Assembly (NCBI GenBank): GCA_025617375.2
Contig: JAMYGW020000015.1
Location: forward strand, 183,526-247,525
DNA length: 64,000 nucleotides
DNA from: Acarospora socialis
Taxonomy: Eukaryota; Ascomycota; Lecanoromycetes; Acarosporales; Acarosporaceae
Direction: 5' to 3'
Below are positions 1-10,035 of this stretch, piece after piece. Positions within the stretch are counted from its first letter, which is position 1, and each line of letters begins with the position of its first letter. The notes under the pieces are model-generated. The model saw only the letters and a list, made by a program, of their open reading frames with translations, did no database searches and was not told the origin of the DNA. The translations under genes were made by a program, and so were the position numbers.

Positions 1-195
1 TAAAAAATTAGACTCTGCTTCACAAATACCTACAAATCATTCAATAAATGCAATACTTATTGAAGGTTTAGATAATACTTCATGGGAACCCTTGTTTTCC
101 CTATTGACCTCACTAAAAGGTGCAAAATGGGCTACTGCTTTTATTTGAGGAACAGATGAAAACAATTTAAAGGGAACAATTAAAGAAGTAATACA
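1..195 (-). CDS. LAGLIDADG homing endonuclease in cob intron 4, N-terminal part (runs off left edge)
   Basis: The minus strand is open from just after a TAA at 196-198 to the window edge and contains 'FIEWFVGICEAESNFL', a first LAGLIDADG motif, about 45 codons in. LAGLIDADG proteins cut intron-less alleles and spread the intron that carries them. The ORF lies 3' of the group I core of cob intron 4. No ATG is visible upstream of the motif, so the start is either a non-AUG codon or the 5' end is eroded. The family call is firm; start and integrity are not. Confidence 0.75.
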
Positions 196-525
196 TTAAC
201 CTTTCGGTATACAACCCTGTCCCACGTCCAGAGGTGGGAATCGGAAAATTTTATTCTAGATTATCTTAATATATTAAAGGTTTCATTAAATTTCTTTAAT
301 GTTAGGACTATATCTTTACCCCCCCCTTCTAGTTTTTACTGCTGGTCAGCGAAGGAGGATATATCACGTCTAGTCTCTGAAGATCCTACTAAGACTGCAG
401 AAGCTGCCTGTTGGTTTCCTGCTGATTGCTCTAAACTAAGTTTCCTTACTTAAACTATACAATTAGAATAAATTAGTTATTAGAGGTTTCCAGCATATAG
501 TGATATTTTTCAACAGCTATTACTT
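1..525 (-). ncRNA. Group I intron 4 of cob (5' part)
   Basis: Core elements are readable on the minus strand: P-type element near 410-428, the P7 strand with 'TTCAGAGACTA' near 364-385, and the S element 'AAGATATAGTCC' near 303-316. It begins after the cob codons for [13 protein letters not shown] and its 3' end lies outside the window. Confidence 0.8.
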
Positions 526-3500
526 AACTGTTGCACCTCATAGTGACATTTGCCCATACGGTAAAACATACAAACCTACTCTATAATATATAAAAAGCTA
601 GAATAACTTTAATTTCGTGTATTCTATTAATAAACCAACAAACGAACGTTTGTATTATTAAAGGTCCCGACTGTACATTAAGCAGCATTTCAGCTACCCA
701 TTAGTGACCCAGCCTGTCGCGATTATCTAAATAACCGACGGTCTCAATTTTTTAATCTTTGACCGTTTTCACTAACATTGCCAAACAAATAAAATTTTTA
801 TCTCTTCAATAATCCTGTCGGACTATTACACTTTATTTTAAAGATTAATTTAATCTTTACTTTAATAATTATTATTAAAACTATTTTTTTATAGAAATTG
901 CATAGAAATTTAAACTAGTGTGACTATAACATAAATTATCTTTAAACATTTTAATTTTTATAATTAACAATAAACCGTGTTTTTAATATTTTCTTTTCTG
1001 TTTTTAAAGCTCTATTAATAGTTATAGGACTACAATTAATATCTTTAGCAGCTTCTATTATACTAGGATATTCCCCAAAAACAGTATAATTTAAATTATA
1101 TAATATCACAAATTTAGATCTTTTCTTCATATTTAACAAACACTCTTCTGAATAATTAACTTTTTTTATCTTTTTTATCTTTTTTATCTTTTTTATCTTT
1201 TTTATCTAGATAAAAAAAAAGATAAAAAAAAAAGAAAGCCCTTTCTCTCATTTTTCCTATAGTTTCTGAAGATAATTTCTTACTTCTGTTTGAATTACCC
1301 ATAAACTTGCGACGTTGTAAACTAAAATTAGACTTCATTTTTATAAAGTTAATTCAGTGTGTTTGTACGCAAAACTTGTACCAGCCTCAGTTAATATATT
1401 ATAGTTAGGCAATAAAGATTTTAAATAAAAATCTTCCAGATCTAATAATTTTTTATTATTTTCTTTATTCACTATCTCGGGAAATAACTCTAGAACTAAA
1501 AATGCAAAGTTATTTAATTTATATTTTCTTACTGCGAGTTTTACTATTTTATTTCCACTAAAATATAATAAATGATTAGAAAATCTGGCGAAGAATTTAT
1601 TTGTAGAAGCAGATCCTACATAATAATCTCCAGTAATTTTATTAAATATAAGATATACACCACTAAGATTACTAGTGTCTTTTCGTATTAAACTTTGCGT
1701 ACTTTCTAAGTGCAAATTTTCATAAAGGTATACAGGCTTTAATTTATTATCTGTTAAAAATCTCGCTAATAATTCATTCTTGGTAATTGTAGTTGTAATT
1801 GTTCTTGTCATTTTCATTGTTTTTATTTATTTCTTAAAAAAAATGTACAATTTTACATAATTATTTATGTGAGTGTACAAATCCCCATAAGTATAAACAG
1901 CTAAAGCTAAAGTGACTATTAATATTAATAAGGTTAATCAAATATAACTATTTTTTATATTGCTATTAAAATGAAACTTTAGCATTACTTGTAATATCAA
2001 GAAAATTAAAGCAATTATAGATATATAGTGAGTCATTTGCAAGTTTAGTAATATATCTTGTATTGAATTATTGGACATATGTGTAGGACATATGTCATTA
2101 AGAATAGTAGGATTAAATCTAGTTTCTATATTAATGTAACTATCTAAATTAACTAATATGTCATAAATAACATATGTGTTAATACCTAGCCCAAACATTA
2201 TTGTTACAGAACCAAATCAAATTCATATAACACTCATTTGTTTGTTTAACTTAATTATTTTATTAATGTAGAATTCTATTTTAATACTTGTTCTATTACC
2301 TAATAACTTGGATAAACTTAAATTAATATTATCTCTAAAATATAATTTAAAAACTAGCTGTATTATTAATAAGTATAGTACACCTAAACAAACAGAACTC
2401 ATCATTTCCCCGTTAAACAATAATTCTTGTAGAGGACTAAGATGATTATCATCTATAAGTTTATTTACGTGTGAATCCGCACTGGTACTTGAAATAGAAG
2501 AAGCTGTAAGATTAGGGTTATTTACATAAATATTTTTTCTATTCATAGTACTTATTGCTGAATGTCCTAAACCAGCAGCTAATCCACTACCTACTATAAA
2601 GCCAACTTTTTGTAAAGGAGGCATACCACTTTTGGCTACACTTTTTCCTACAACAGTACTTACGCCAACTATGGTACCACCTAAGCCTCATTGACTTCCA
2701 ATTGTAGCTAATCCTTGGCCTATAGCTTTACTTGCTTCTTTATCTATAGACACATGTCCATGTGCGTGTAAATTTACGTTATTTTCATTATCTTTTACAC
2801 AACTTAATATATCTATAGATAAAGTATGATTATAAGCAAGTATAAATACTATAAAGGGTAGACTAATGAAAGAAAAGATTTCAATATATCTAATTAAATT
2901 TATATTGGATAATCTTAAATTATCTAAATAAAATAGAACTAAGCTAAATGTAAATATGTTTGTATAAATATTCATAAAAATATTATTATTAATGGTGTTG
3001 TTAAAAAATAAAGAAATATCTGATCAAGAAATGTTTAAAAATAATTCATGTCATTTTGGGCTATAAACATAACCCAGGAATGCTGTCAAAGTTCCGGCTA
3101 ACTATAACCTAAATTTATCTGTATAGCGCCCCTGTATTTTATCAATATATTAGTCCCCGATATTTAGCAGATATCTTTATAATATATATCATTTAAAACC
3201 TTGTGTAACCCTTTTATTTTAGTTAGGAACTTCCGACTGTACATTAAGTAGCATTTCAGCCACCCACTAGTGACCCAGTCTGTAGCGATTATATAATTAA
3301 CCGACGGTCTGTAAACAGATAATGAATGTTTAACCGTTTTCACTAGTGTAGCCAGGTAACATACCCAATACCCATGTCAGGGCATTCTACTTTAGTTTTT
3401 AATTAATGCTAATGCAAAAAATTATAAAACAGTATCTTTTTAATTATATATTACATATACTCTAAATTAAAGTAAGACTTTGATTTGGGGGAGTCAAGTT

Positions 3501-6224
3501 AGAGATATCCTCTAAATTTATATTTCATTTCGTCTATAATATATGGTTTAACTATTAAAACTAAATCAGCCGTAGATTGTTTTCAGATACTTATTTTTCA
3601 TTGAGCAATATGTCCTGCTTTCACAACACTAGTTTTAAGGCCATATTTTTCTTTAATGATTTTACTTAAGTAAACACAATCCTCATATGTAAAACTGTTG
3701 GTTGCAAGAGATATTCCTGGATTCTTTTGTCTGGATCCATCTTGCATAATTCAATGAGCTAAACCTATTGGTGTTATAAATTCTCCTATTCACTCTGGTA
3801 TCTTTTTTACCATACTACCATTAACTTCATGATAAAATGAGTCATATACTCAGAATAGACTAGTAAAACTATATGTTGTTAATCTATAGTTATAGCGAGT
3901 TGATGTGGGATCTAATCGTTTATCATCCATTGATTCAGATTTAACAACCAATTTAGGTGTAACATTAGAACAGTAACCTAATTCATGCAAAAGAATATTA
4001 AGATGATGAATATAAGCAGAATTTCTTACACCCTGTTCTATACTAAACCGTACAATATCCATCTGTTGACCTTTTATCTTGTTACACCATAAATCACCCA
4101 ACATACCATATATTATTATTGATAATACATCAATATTATGAGGACCAATCCTGCGGATTGCTCTCGTTCTACCTTTATTAAAAGGTAAGGTAGGAGAAAT
4201 GATGTTATTATTATTATAATCTTTAACTTGAGATATCACCAATCAATTTGGCCACATAATTTTTTTGTATAGCCATCATTAAAATAAAGATCACTGTACC
4301 AATAGTTCAAACTAATGTTCTAGGAGCTTTGTATGATCCGTAATATAAACCTCTACCTATATGTAAGTATATTATAAAGAAGAAAGCTGAAGCTGTATTT
4401 GCATGTAAATAACGTAATAATCATCCATTATTTACATCACGCATAATCAAATAGTGTTAATTATCTACGATGTTCTAATCGTTAGACGTACTATCTATAG
4501 GATTAAAATAGAAAAGATATTTCTTTTTATATAATCTATTTGTATCAATGTAACAATTACATGTATTACTACTAGATTTTAATCCTAATGATTTATGTGC
4601 GGCACTATATGAAGCAAAAGGAGAACCTTTAATCATATTTTTACCTTCATATATATAAACAGTGTTTGACTTTTCAGATCTGTTAGCTAAACTAAATGCC
4701 CGTACATGATCAATATGAGGCATATTAGCCTGTACATCAAATAGAGGATCTTTAGCTAATATAGCTTGAGATCTTTCAAAAACACCTTATATAATTTCAT
4801 CTATATTTTCAGTAGATGTTGTACCATATCTTTTGTTAATAATGTCTGAAATATCCAGAAATAATCTTTTACCTTCTGGTAAAAAGTAGTAACCATGTAT
4901 TTTTAACAATAAAGCCACTCTTCATAATTTAAAATATATAGCTTTACGTGTATACATATTAGACGAGTCTAAATAAGGCAATAAATAGTAATATAGACTG
5001 TCTACACTATTATCAACTAAAGATACTACATTTGTTTTTACATTAGTCGTACTTACTACATTCAAAGGCAATATTTTAATCTTTTGTAAAACATTGCTAG
5101 GTAATCTAGTTAAAAAGGTTGTTATGGCATTTAAACTTTCTTGACTTGTATTTTTTTGAGCTACTTGTAGATACAAAGCAGACCCTGTTTTAATACCAAA
5201 AGTACCTTCACCTTCTAGAAATCCTATGAATCAGTTAGGGTTTATTATAATTTGAAAATTTCTAACTTGATATGTAAATATTTCTCTTTTAGAGTTCATA
5301 CCTTTTTTAAGAGATATGATTCTTGCCATTTAAACATCCGATTTTTTTTGATGTAATCTTTAATAAGCACAGCCTCATTAAAGTCTTCAAAATCTAATCT
5401 TTTACTAGTGTGTAAATGGAAACAATTGAAAAGAGGACATATTACATTTTTTATATCTGTATAATTTTCTACAATAAAAGAACAACGATTTCTACTATTT
5501 TCTACTGTAACAATTCCTATATTTAACTTAGATTTATGGTATGAAGAACCTCAATATCATCAAGATGTAATGATATTTTAAATATGAATTTTACATAATT
5601 ACGATCTAAAGTAATTAAAAAGTTACCTTCTGCATCAGTAAATCCTTAAAATCAAAACAAGAAATCATCAGAGACACCAGATAATCTGGAGTTCTCTGTG
5701 TCTAATTCAGACTTTTTATAGGAAATAATAGAAAAATGAAAAAATCCCATTTTTTTTTTTATTACCCGATACATAAATAAAGAATAGTAAACTTATACCT
5801 ATTAAAAGGTATAGATAATTAATCACATCTATCTATAATTTTTCAATCACAGTTGGACTATATAATCATCTCTATCATTATTTATATATAGGATGCCAAG
5901 CGTATAGTCTCTGAAGATCCTACTAGCAAATTATTACTTTGGTTTCTTGCTGATTGTCCTCTATATTAAGGAGTTTCCAGCATACAGCTTGGTTTAAAGA
6001 GCACACTATGCGGAATTTTAAATATGCTCAACAGAATTAAATGCTTCTAAGGCACTAGGATTATAATGCATTGCTAAAGTTACACCAGTTATTATTTGTA
6101 TTATTAAACATAGGGCTAATAAGGAACCAAAATTTCAAAGATAGCTTATGTTTGATGGCTGTGGAGAATCAATTACGTAGGAATTAACCATTTTTAATAA
6201 AGGATGACTTTTTAAAATTCTCAT
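526..6224 (-). CDS. cob: Apocytochrome b, exons 1-4 (3' part outside window)
   Basis: Cytochrome b is the haem-b subunit of respiratory complex III in the inner membrane. Inferred exons are 6024-6224 (67 codons, from ATG; starts [20 protein letters not shown]), 4271-4447 (59 codons, with [20 protein letters not shown]), 3072-3086 (five codons, TAFLG) and 526-570 ([15 protein letters not shown]). Phases agree at every junction and each intron ends in G. TGA encodes Trp, for example in the NNGW of exon 2. Exon 3 is only 15 nt; its boundary could shift by 6 nt because TATGTT occurs on both sides. The remaining two thirds of the protein lie left of position 1. Confidence 0.92.
951..1817 (-). pseudogene. 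GIY-YIG homing endonuclease of cob intron 3, broken
   Basis: From the ATG at 1817 the frame gives a GIY-YIG catalytic domain ('[20 protein letters not shown]', then '[20 protein letters not shown]') and stops at 1341. The expected continuation, a helix-turn-helix tail ([11 protein letters not shown], then [18 protein letters not shown]), sits in other frames at 1156-1338 and 951-1139. An A/T-rich 9-bp tandem repeat lies inside the coding region at 1161-1207. Domain order matches GIY-YIG intron endonucleases with NUMOD-type tails. Stops, frame changes and the repeat indicate a pseudogene. Confidence 0.8.
1161..1207. repeat. 9-bp tandem repeat (TTTTTTATC)n
   Basis: About five copies of TTTTTTATC, reading (GATAAAAAA)n on the minus strand, directly followed by a partial inverted copy at 1206-1230. 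It interrupts the GIY-YIG pseudogene, so replication slippage probably contributed to its loss. Confidence 0.85.
1827..3086 (-). CDS. Glycine-rich membrane protein fused to cob exon 3 (function unknown)
   Basis: One open frame of 420 codons with TGA as Trp starts in cob exon 3 (TAFLG) and continues through intron 3; a free-standing ATG exists at 2975. Layout: a short N-terminal part, a hydrophobic segment ([17 protein letters not shown]), a polar patch, a glycine-rich hairpin-like hydrophobic domain with '[20 protein letters not shown]', then three more membrane segments. The glycine-rich module recurs in the cox1 intron 5 ORF (31899-33032), the nad5 C-terminal extension, the ORF at 57009-57902 and a relic at 8250-8917. 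It is not a LAGLIDADG or GIY-YIG protein. I recognise no function; the GxxxG-like pattern suggests packed or oligomeric transmembrane helices (inference). Confidence 0.75.
3087..4270 (-). ncRNA. Group I intron 2 of cob
   Basis: Lies between the VIFILMMA and TAFLG codons. The core of the 'GACTGGGTC...GTACAGTCGG' subtype is at about 3228-3350. The intron probably ends in G at 3087 and carries one intact LAGLIDADG_2-type ORF. Confidence 0.75.
3499..4257 (-). CDS. LAGLIDADG_2-type homing endonuclease of cob intron 2
   Basis: 252 codons from ATG 4257 ([14 protein letters not shown]), uninterrupted when TGA is Trp. Visible features match the LAGLIDADG_2 family: first motif '[11 protein letters not shown]' about 50 residues in, the spacer [12 protein letters not shown], and the second block '[17 protein letters not shown]' followed by a DxxxL-type helical region. 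These enzymes usually act as single-chain monomers that home the intron. The start codon lies 14 nt inside the intron in a frame different from cob, so the ORF is free-standing. It appears intact. Confidence 0.85.
4448..6023 (-). ncRNA. Group I intron 1 of cob
   Basis: Lies between cob codons FNSVEH and IMRDVNNG. P-type element near 5938-5960, P7 strand (TTCAGAGACTATACG) near 5893-5915, S element near 5856-5870. A broken LAGLIDADG gene follows the core. Confidence 0.8.
4475..5660 (-). pseudogene. LAGLIDADG homing endonuclease of cob intron 1, broken
   Basis: Two LAGLIDADG motifs remain: a degraded first one ([20 protein letters not shown] near 5640, with TAA where the residue before it should be) and '[15 protein letters not shown]' near 5230. 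A C-terminal NUMOD1-like stretch ([18 protein letters not shown]) lies near 4560-4620. The reading frame is cut by TAA codons near 5645, 5525 and 4785, and frame changes are needed upstream of 5330. A decayed two-motif endonuclease with a DNA-binding tail. Confidence 0.8.
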
Positions 6225-6978
6225 TTTTTTTCTTTAGATTATTTAATTTTATTTGTTTACTTTTCTAGAAATTTGTAAAATATTAAGTAAATATAGGGGT
6301 TTAATATTCAAATATTAATTAATATGATAAATATCTAGATATATTTTAGGGGGTCTCTAGATATTTTTAAAAAGATCTCTAGTTGTCTAATTTTAGGCTA
6401 TTTTTTTTTTCCTGGTTAGGTTGTTTACTATTTACTGTTAACCATTGACCGTATAATGTTAACTGTTGACTATTCATTGTAGCATCCGGCTAAATAAGAA
6501 TTAATCTTATTGCTAATATCTTTTAAACATTAAAACATACCATTTTCTTACAAATTTATTGCTTCATCATTTTTAATAAAAAAATTCAACCGTAAACACT
6601 ACCATAGCAGTAAAAATTAATATAGCCAAAACAGGAACAAATACAATCTGTAAGATTGGGTAAGTACTGTTATAATTTTAAACTATAAAATTATTTATAA
6701 TTTATTGTTTAATTATCTATTATTTTTATAAGCAAAAAGCGAAGTAAATAATAAGATGAAAATGGAAGATTAATCCTATAGACGTTTTAGAAATAAATGG
6801 TAAAAAGGTGTGTACTAGCAAATAAAAACAAAAATCAAAAATGATTATTACCAAAGATATTAGATATGTTTTTTGATGTTTTTATATGTTTTTATATCTT
6901 TTTATATATTTTTAATGGTGCTAGATAAACCTAATAAAAAGCTATTAATGAAGCAAAGAAAAAGACAAATTGACCAAT
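6225..6978. other. Intergenic, AT-rich, between cob and an ORF relic
   Basis: No gene recognised. Near 6421-6480 there are short self-related GTTAAC/GTTGAC words (PyGTTAACCATTGACC type) resembling a stretch at 20025-20070. A short hydrophobic minus-strand reading at 6587-6670 (VPVLAILIFTAMVVFTVEFF) has no start and is not assigned. Confidence 0.5.
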
Positions 6979-7346
6979 TTAAGGAATATTCCTTAAATTG
7001 TCTCTAAGTGCTTTTGTATTAGATATATTTCACCACTGAGGAGTAGAATTTATCCCAGCTGCAAGATAAAATTTTTCATAACAGGATCATTTGCCCTAAA
7101 GTGATCTACTAAAAATCTTTGCATTTCTGGCGAAAAAAGATTAGAAGAAAGATGACTACCTGTTTGTTGATACCGCAAGTCAAGACATTGAGCAATGTTA
7201 CTAGCTAGAGGTTGATTAGTATCATTCTGGTTATATTGACCTACCAGACGGTTAAGTTGACCGAGAGGATCCTGAGGAGTAGTTCTAGATAGATGATGAT
7301 TATACCCACCTCTTTGGTTACCTAGATTACCTTGGTTACCCATCAT
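6979..7346 (-). pseudogene. Relic of the Gly/Asn-linker C-terminal domain family (frameshifted)
   Basis: ATG ATG at 7344-7346 starts an Asn/Gln/Gly-rich ORF (MMGNQGNLGNQRGG) that reads to 'FRANDPVMKNF' and stops at 7050. After a one-base shift near 7075 the frame continues as 'QWWNISNTKALRDNLRNIP' and stops at 6979. That tail matches the end of the ND3 extension (AYWKISNSKILTDCLRNAP) in length, spacing and terminal position. It is therefore a broken relative of the domain fused to nad3. Function unknown. Confidence 0.65.
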
Positions 7347-7573
7347 GTTACATATGACATCATCTTTAAACAGATATATAAATTTATTGATAATTAATTC
7401 AAAAGTTTAAAGGATAAAATAATAAAGTATAACCAATGCACCAAAATTAACACAAGTTACTTTATATGTCATAAATACTGCTATAATAAATATATATAAT
7501 AGATAGAGGTGAGTTAAAATCCGGGTTTTGTGAGACAAGTGTTACTTGACTTACAATACAACTAATTAAACCA

Positions 7574-7936
7574 CTATATACGAAAAATAATGGCATGATA
7601 TTTAACTCCATACAACAAACTTTTAAAGAAGATTAAAAAAAAAATAACCATTACTGAAACAAACACAACAATTACTAAATGACTTTTGAGAAAACTTAAT
7701 AATTTATTTGGAATAAAAAATCCACTATGTAAAGGTGAATTTATAAATTTATGTGGTTTAGGTGGGTTATGTGTATCTGTACTGATATTATTTGCAATAG
7801 TGCTAAATAAACCAAATAAAATTAATAACAGTAAACTGTTATCTGCTAAAGAAAGATATGGTATTAATATATAAAAAAGTAATTCCACTAATATATATAA
7901 AACATAAGATGTAATAACACCAGCGCTGCTTACCAT
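7574..7936 (-). CDS. nad5 3'-end copy fused to a different hydrophobic tail
   Basis: 120 codons. Residues 6-45 (GVITSYVLYILVELLFYIL and onward) are nearly identical to the end of the ND5 core near 10030-10190, but then diverge to 'THNPPKPHKFINSPLHSGF' and a new transmembrane helix. The PPKPH...PLxS string resembles the C-terminal tail of COX1 in this genome (SPPKPHAFVSLPLQS). Upstream nad5 sequence is missing, so this is a displaced or duplicated 3' terminus rather than a working ND5. Ends at a true TAG. Confidence 0.65.
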   Translation of the reverse strand: MVSSAGVITSYVLYILVELLFYILIPYLSLADNSLLLLILFGLFSTIANNISTDTHNPPKPHKFINSPLHSGFFIPNKLLSFLKSHLVIVVFVSVMVIFFLIFFKSLLYGVKYHAIIFRI

Positions 7937-8249
7937 TATATATTAATAATAATGAAACAAACACACAAGATAGAAATACTCCTTATAAAATACAGACTAC
8001 AGACCAGAAGTTTTAATATTTTTATTTAGATCTTTATATGTTTATTAGCTAATCTAAAAATGTTCTATTTATATTTAGTATTTTGATACATTTCTGTTAT
8101 TATATCAATGTGAACAATTAAAAAATATGCAAAATATATGGAATTACTAGCTATAATTAAAAAAATAAAACCAAAAAGCATTAAAAGTTTATTTGATTTA
8201 TTTGTAAAAGTAAAACCCTTCATAAAATAATAATAGAAATCCTCTCCGA
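7937..8249. other. Intergenic AT-rich stretch
   Basis: Nothing recognised apart from weak hydrophobic readings without starts that may be further decayed nad5-extension sequence. Confidence 0.4.
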
Positions 8250-8917
8250 TTATTTTTTTTTAATAAAAAAAAAATAATCCCATTTTTCGTTGAGAATTTT
8301 TGTGTTCATATATAATATTATTAAATAATATATTAACAATAGTATAGATATAGTTAGTACTAAATTAGCATATAAAAACTCCATTGCTAATTTAATTCCA
8401 TCTGTAACATTACTATCAGCATTTTTTAAAACAGAAACTGTTCTATCGTCTTGATATATATTTGAAATTATATAAATATTTTCTCATAAACTATAAGCAA
8501 TATATATATAATAAAACTAGTTATCACTAATGAGACTCAATTTACAAACATAACTGTTTTTGTTTTATTAATATATAAATATAATAATATTACAAGTAAT
8601 AGTAACATAAAAACACTTATCCATAAATTGCAATAAAATAAATTAATTACATTTTCCACATTATCCCCCTCTTCTATGACAGAACTTGCTGGACATGTAC
8701 CACCACTATTTTTATCATTATTAGAAAGATTATTTTTGCAACAATCTAAACTTTTTTTAGTTCATGTATTTACAGCATTAGTACCCACAAAAACTATTAT
8801 TTTTTGTAATATAGATATAATTCTGTTATTATATCTATATATTGGATAAAAAAAAATATTGCCAAAATCAAAAGCAAAGAAGCTATGACAGATAAAATCC
8901 AACCAAATAACATTCAT
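8250..8917 (-). pseudogene. Decayed paralogue of the nad5 C-terminal extension
   Basis: From ATG 8917 the frame contains 'SSVIEEGDNVENVINLFYCN', matching '[20 protein letters not shown]' of the ND5 extension, and after a frame change in an AT dinucleotide run near 8505 it ends 'LYMNTKILNEK', matching the ND5 end '[11 protein letters not shown]'. The glycine-rich part is missing and replaced by unrelated sequence. A second, broken copy of the extension lying just downstream of the intact one. Confidence 0.7.
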
Positions 8918-9006
8918 GCTTGGTTGCTTTTACTTGTAAAAGTCAATACTTTAAATAAATAATAATAATAATGTTTTCCAAATATATTTTCTAAAAAAGA
9001 TAAATT

Positions 9007-10035
9007 TCATTTTTCATTAATAATTTTGGTGTTTATATACAACACAAACAATAAGTAAAGTAAAAACAATAGACTGACACTTATTACAAAATAAGAAGAT
9101 AAAAACATATTTGTTTCCTCTATTTCATTTGTTGATGGATCTAATGTGCTATAATTTACTCTAGAAATACTATTATAATTTTGATATATTTCTGATATTG
9201 TGTCTATACTTATCATCAAATTGTAAGCAAAATAAATAGAAAATAAACTAAAGATAACTAATAAAACCCAAATAATAAAAAGACGTAGCTCCCCAGATAT
9301 CTTTTGTCTGTGTGTATATAAATATATTAATAAAAAAAGCAATAATAATAAGCAAAGATTTAATAATAAATTACTATATAAAAAATTCATTATATTGTCT
9401 ACACTATCTCCCTCTTCTATAATAGATTTAGCGGGATAAGCATCAATATTACCATCACAATTACTAGTAGTGTTTTTAGTTGACTCTAAACTTTTATTAA
9501 TTTTTGTATTTGCATAATTAGTTAAAACAAATGCTCCTCCACCTATTGCACCACCTAATGCAACCATTCCTGCTTTAGCGGTAATAGGCATACTACCTCG
9601 TTTCGCTCCTTGAGCAAAAGCATAAATACCAGCAGATACTGCACCACTAGCACCTAAACTACTTATGGCTGTACCCACAGAACTAGGTAAATTAACATTA
9701 GGATTATGTATATGTAGATTAGGTTTTTCTACATTAATATTAGTATTATTATCAGTAACATTTGAATTAACATTTTTAGCTAATTCATTAGCTACAGATA
9801 TTTTTCTTTCTGTTTCTTCATCAATACAATATAACGGCGAGAAATCATTTAGTAAAAAGTACATTATAAAGAATAATGTAGCAGATAAAATAAACAAAAT
9901 TAGAAAGTTTTTATATTTATTTACCATATTATATAAAAATGTAATATAATTTCCTAATCCTGCTTCAACAATAACATTACCTTGTTTCAAATCAGAATGC
10001 GTTAATTTTAAATTAAATATACTAGAATTCCTGTT
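9007..10035 (-). other. C-terminal extension of ND5 with glycine-rich membrane module
   Basis: About 343 residues beyond the normal ND5 end, in frame and without a stop. Visible: a transmembrane helix ([19 protein letters not shown]), a polar Asn-rich segment ([17 protein letters not shown]), a Gly/Ala-rich hydrophobic domain ([20 protein letters not shown]), an acidic loop, and three further transmembrane helices ending in [10 protein letters not shown]. The glycine-rich part belongs to the same family as the ORFs at 1827-3086, 31899-33032 and 57009-57902. It may be removed by proteolysis or translated as part of ND5; sequence cannot say. Confidence 0.8.

Larger units (their letters stand above)
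571..3071 (-). ncRNA. Group I intron 3 of cob, with two ORFs
   Basis: A 2.5-kb intron between the TAFLG and YVLPYG exons. The core lies at about 660-790 and belongs to a second subtype, with 'GACTGGGTCACTA' and 'TGTACAGTCGG'; related cores occur at 3228-3350, 14825-14960 and 30570-30690. It holds a membrane ORF fused to exon 3 and a broken GIY-YIG gene. Confidence 0.75.

Noticed and set aside
2-199. Plus-strand open frame with one TGA
   Set aside because: The antisense strand encodes a clear LAGLIDADG motif; the plus reading has no recognisable feature.
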